Positions 12,745-12,855 of a stretch of 12,855 bases of DNA are shown in pieces. The notes below the pieces were generated by a model. It was not told where the DNA came from. It worked only from the letters and a program-made list of their open reading frames with translations, and searched no databases. A program made the position numbers and the translations under genes. The stretch lies in NCBI GenBank assembly GCA_045658005.1, contig JAZOUD010000153.1, positions 1-12,855 on the forward strand. Direction: 5' to 3'. The stretch comes from UBA2862 sp045658005 (GTDB lineage Bacteria; Bacillota; Clostridia; Christensenellales; Aristaeellaceae). Each line of letters starts with the position of its first letter. The first letter of the stretch is position 1.

Positions 12745-12855
12745 GTCCTTGTTGCACCATGTAGCGGCGGTGTCTACGCCTCCACGGTTCCTCTGACAGT
12801 TACAGCTCAGCGTCCCCCCCCCTCCCCCGTCCGGGCGGCGCAGCAGAAGGAGTGG
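12745..12855. other. Right-edge intergenic region, no gene supported
   Basis: These 111 bases after the glutamine synthetase stop contain a short inverted repeat (GGCG 12766-12769 with CGCC 12777-12780) without a T tract, so it is not a convincing terminator. Nine C at 12814-12822, then T, then five C follow. AAGGAG at 12847-12852 resembles a ribosome binding site whose start codon would fall just outside the window, suggesting that another plus-strand gene begins there. Confidence 0.4.

Noticed and set aside
12745..12855. Structured RNA or riboswitch at the right edge
   Set aside because: Only short, competing inverted repeats are visible and no known conserved core; the sequence is cut off by the window.

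Overview
The window is GC-rich, about 60-65% by eye, and reads like the chromosome of a Firmicute, most likely a gut-type member of the Clostridia. The evidence is strong AGGAGG-type ribosome binding sites, SigA-like promoters (TTGACA-17-TATAAT type), a type III glutamine synthetase, a GH42 beta-galactosidase with the metal-site cysteines, and a leader RNA resembling the NiCo (czcD) riboswitch. Genus cannot be fixed from the sequence alone. I saw no rRNA, tRNA, CRISPR array, insertion sequence or prophage gene.

Layout, left to right. (1) Positions 1-1219, minus strand: a three-gene unit with its own promoter. It encodes a small P-loop ATPase-like protein, a small single-pass membrane protein with an acidic tail (TTG start overlapping the previous stop), and the first part of a YkvI-like multi-spanning membrane protein that runs off the left edge. 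A terminator-like hairpin lies between the last two genes and contains the likely ribosome binding site of the YkvI-like gene. (2) Positions 1381-2661, plus strand: divergent from unit 1, a zinc-ribbon membrane protein and a RimJ-type GNAT acetyltransferase, ended by a strong terminator that works in both directions. (3) Positions 2677-4262, minus strand: rpiB with its own promoter and a palindromic operator-like site, and upstream of it a CDF metal efflux gene preceded by a structured leader that I read as a NiCo riboswitch with an intrinsic terminator. (4) Positions 4299-8086, plus strand: a promoter with two operator-like palindromes, then GH42 beta-galactosidase, a Cof-type HAD phosphatase (8-nt overlap) and a zinc-dependent macrodomain ADP-ribosyl hydrolase. 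(5) Positions 8081-9952, minus strand: a convergent, unusual ROK-like sugar kinase with an N-terminal domain of about 170 residues that I do not recognise; its stop codon directly abuts that of the macrodomain gene. (6) Positions 9972-12744, plus strand: a back-to-back promoter, then a cytidylate-kinase-like protein and a type III glutamine synthetase, tightly coupled. The last 111 bases hold no gene I can support, but end with what looks like the ribosome binding site of the next gene.

Working together: GH42, the HAD phosphatase, the ROK-like kinase and RpiB all fit intracellular sugar handling. The metal exporter and its leader form a self-contained metal homeostasis unit. The glutamine synthetase unit handles ammonium assimilation. 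The three uncharacterised membrane or P-loop genes at the left, the riboswitch, the kinase with the extra domain, and the stand-alone zinc macrodomain inside a sugar operon are the most interesting items. No clearly new multi-gene system such as a defence island is visible.
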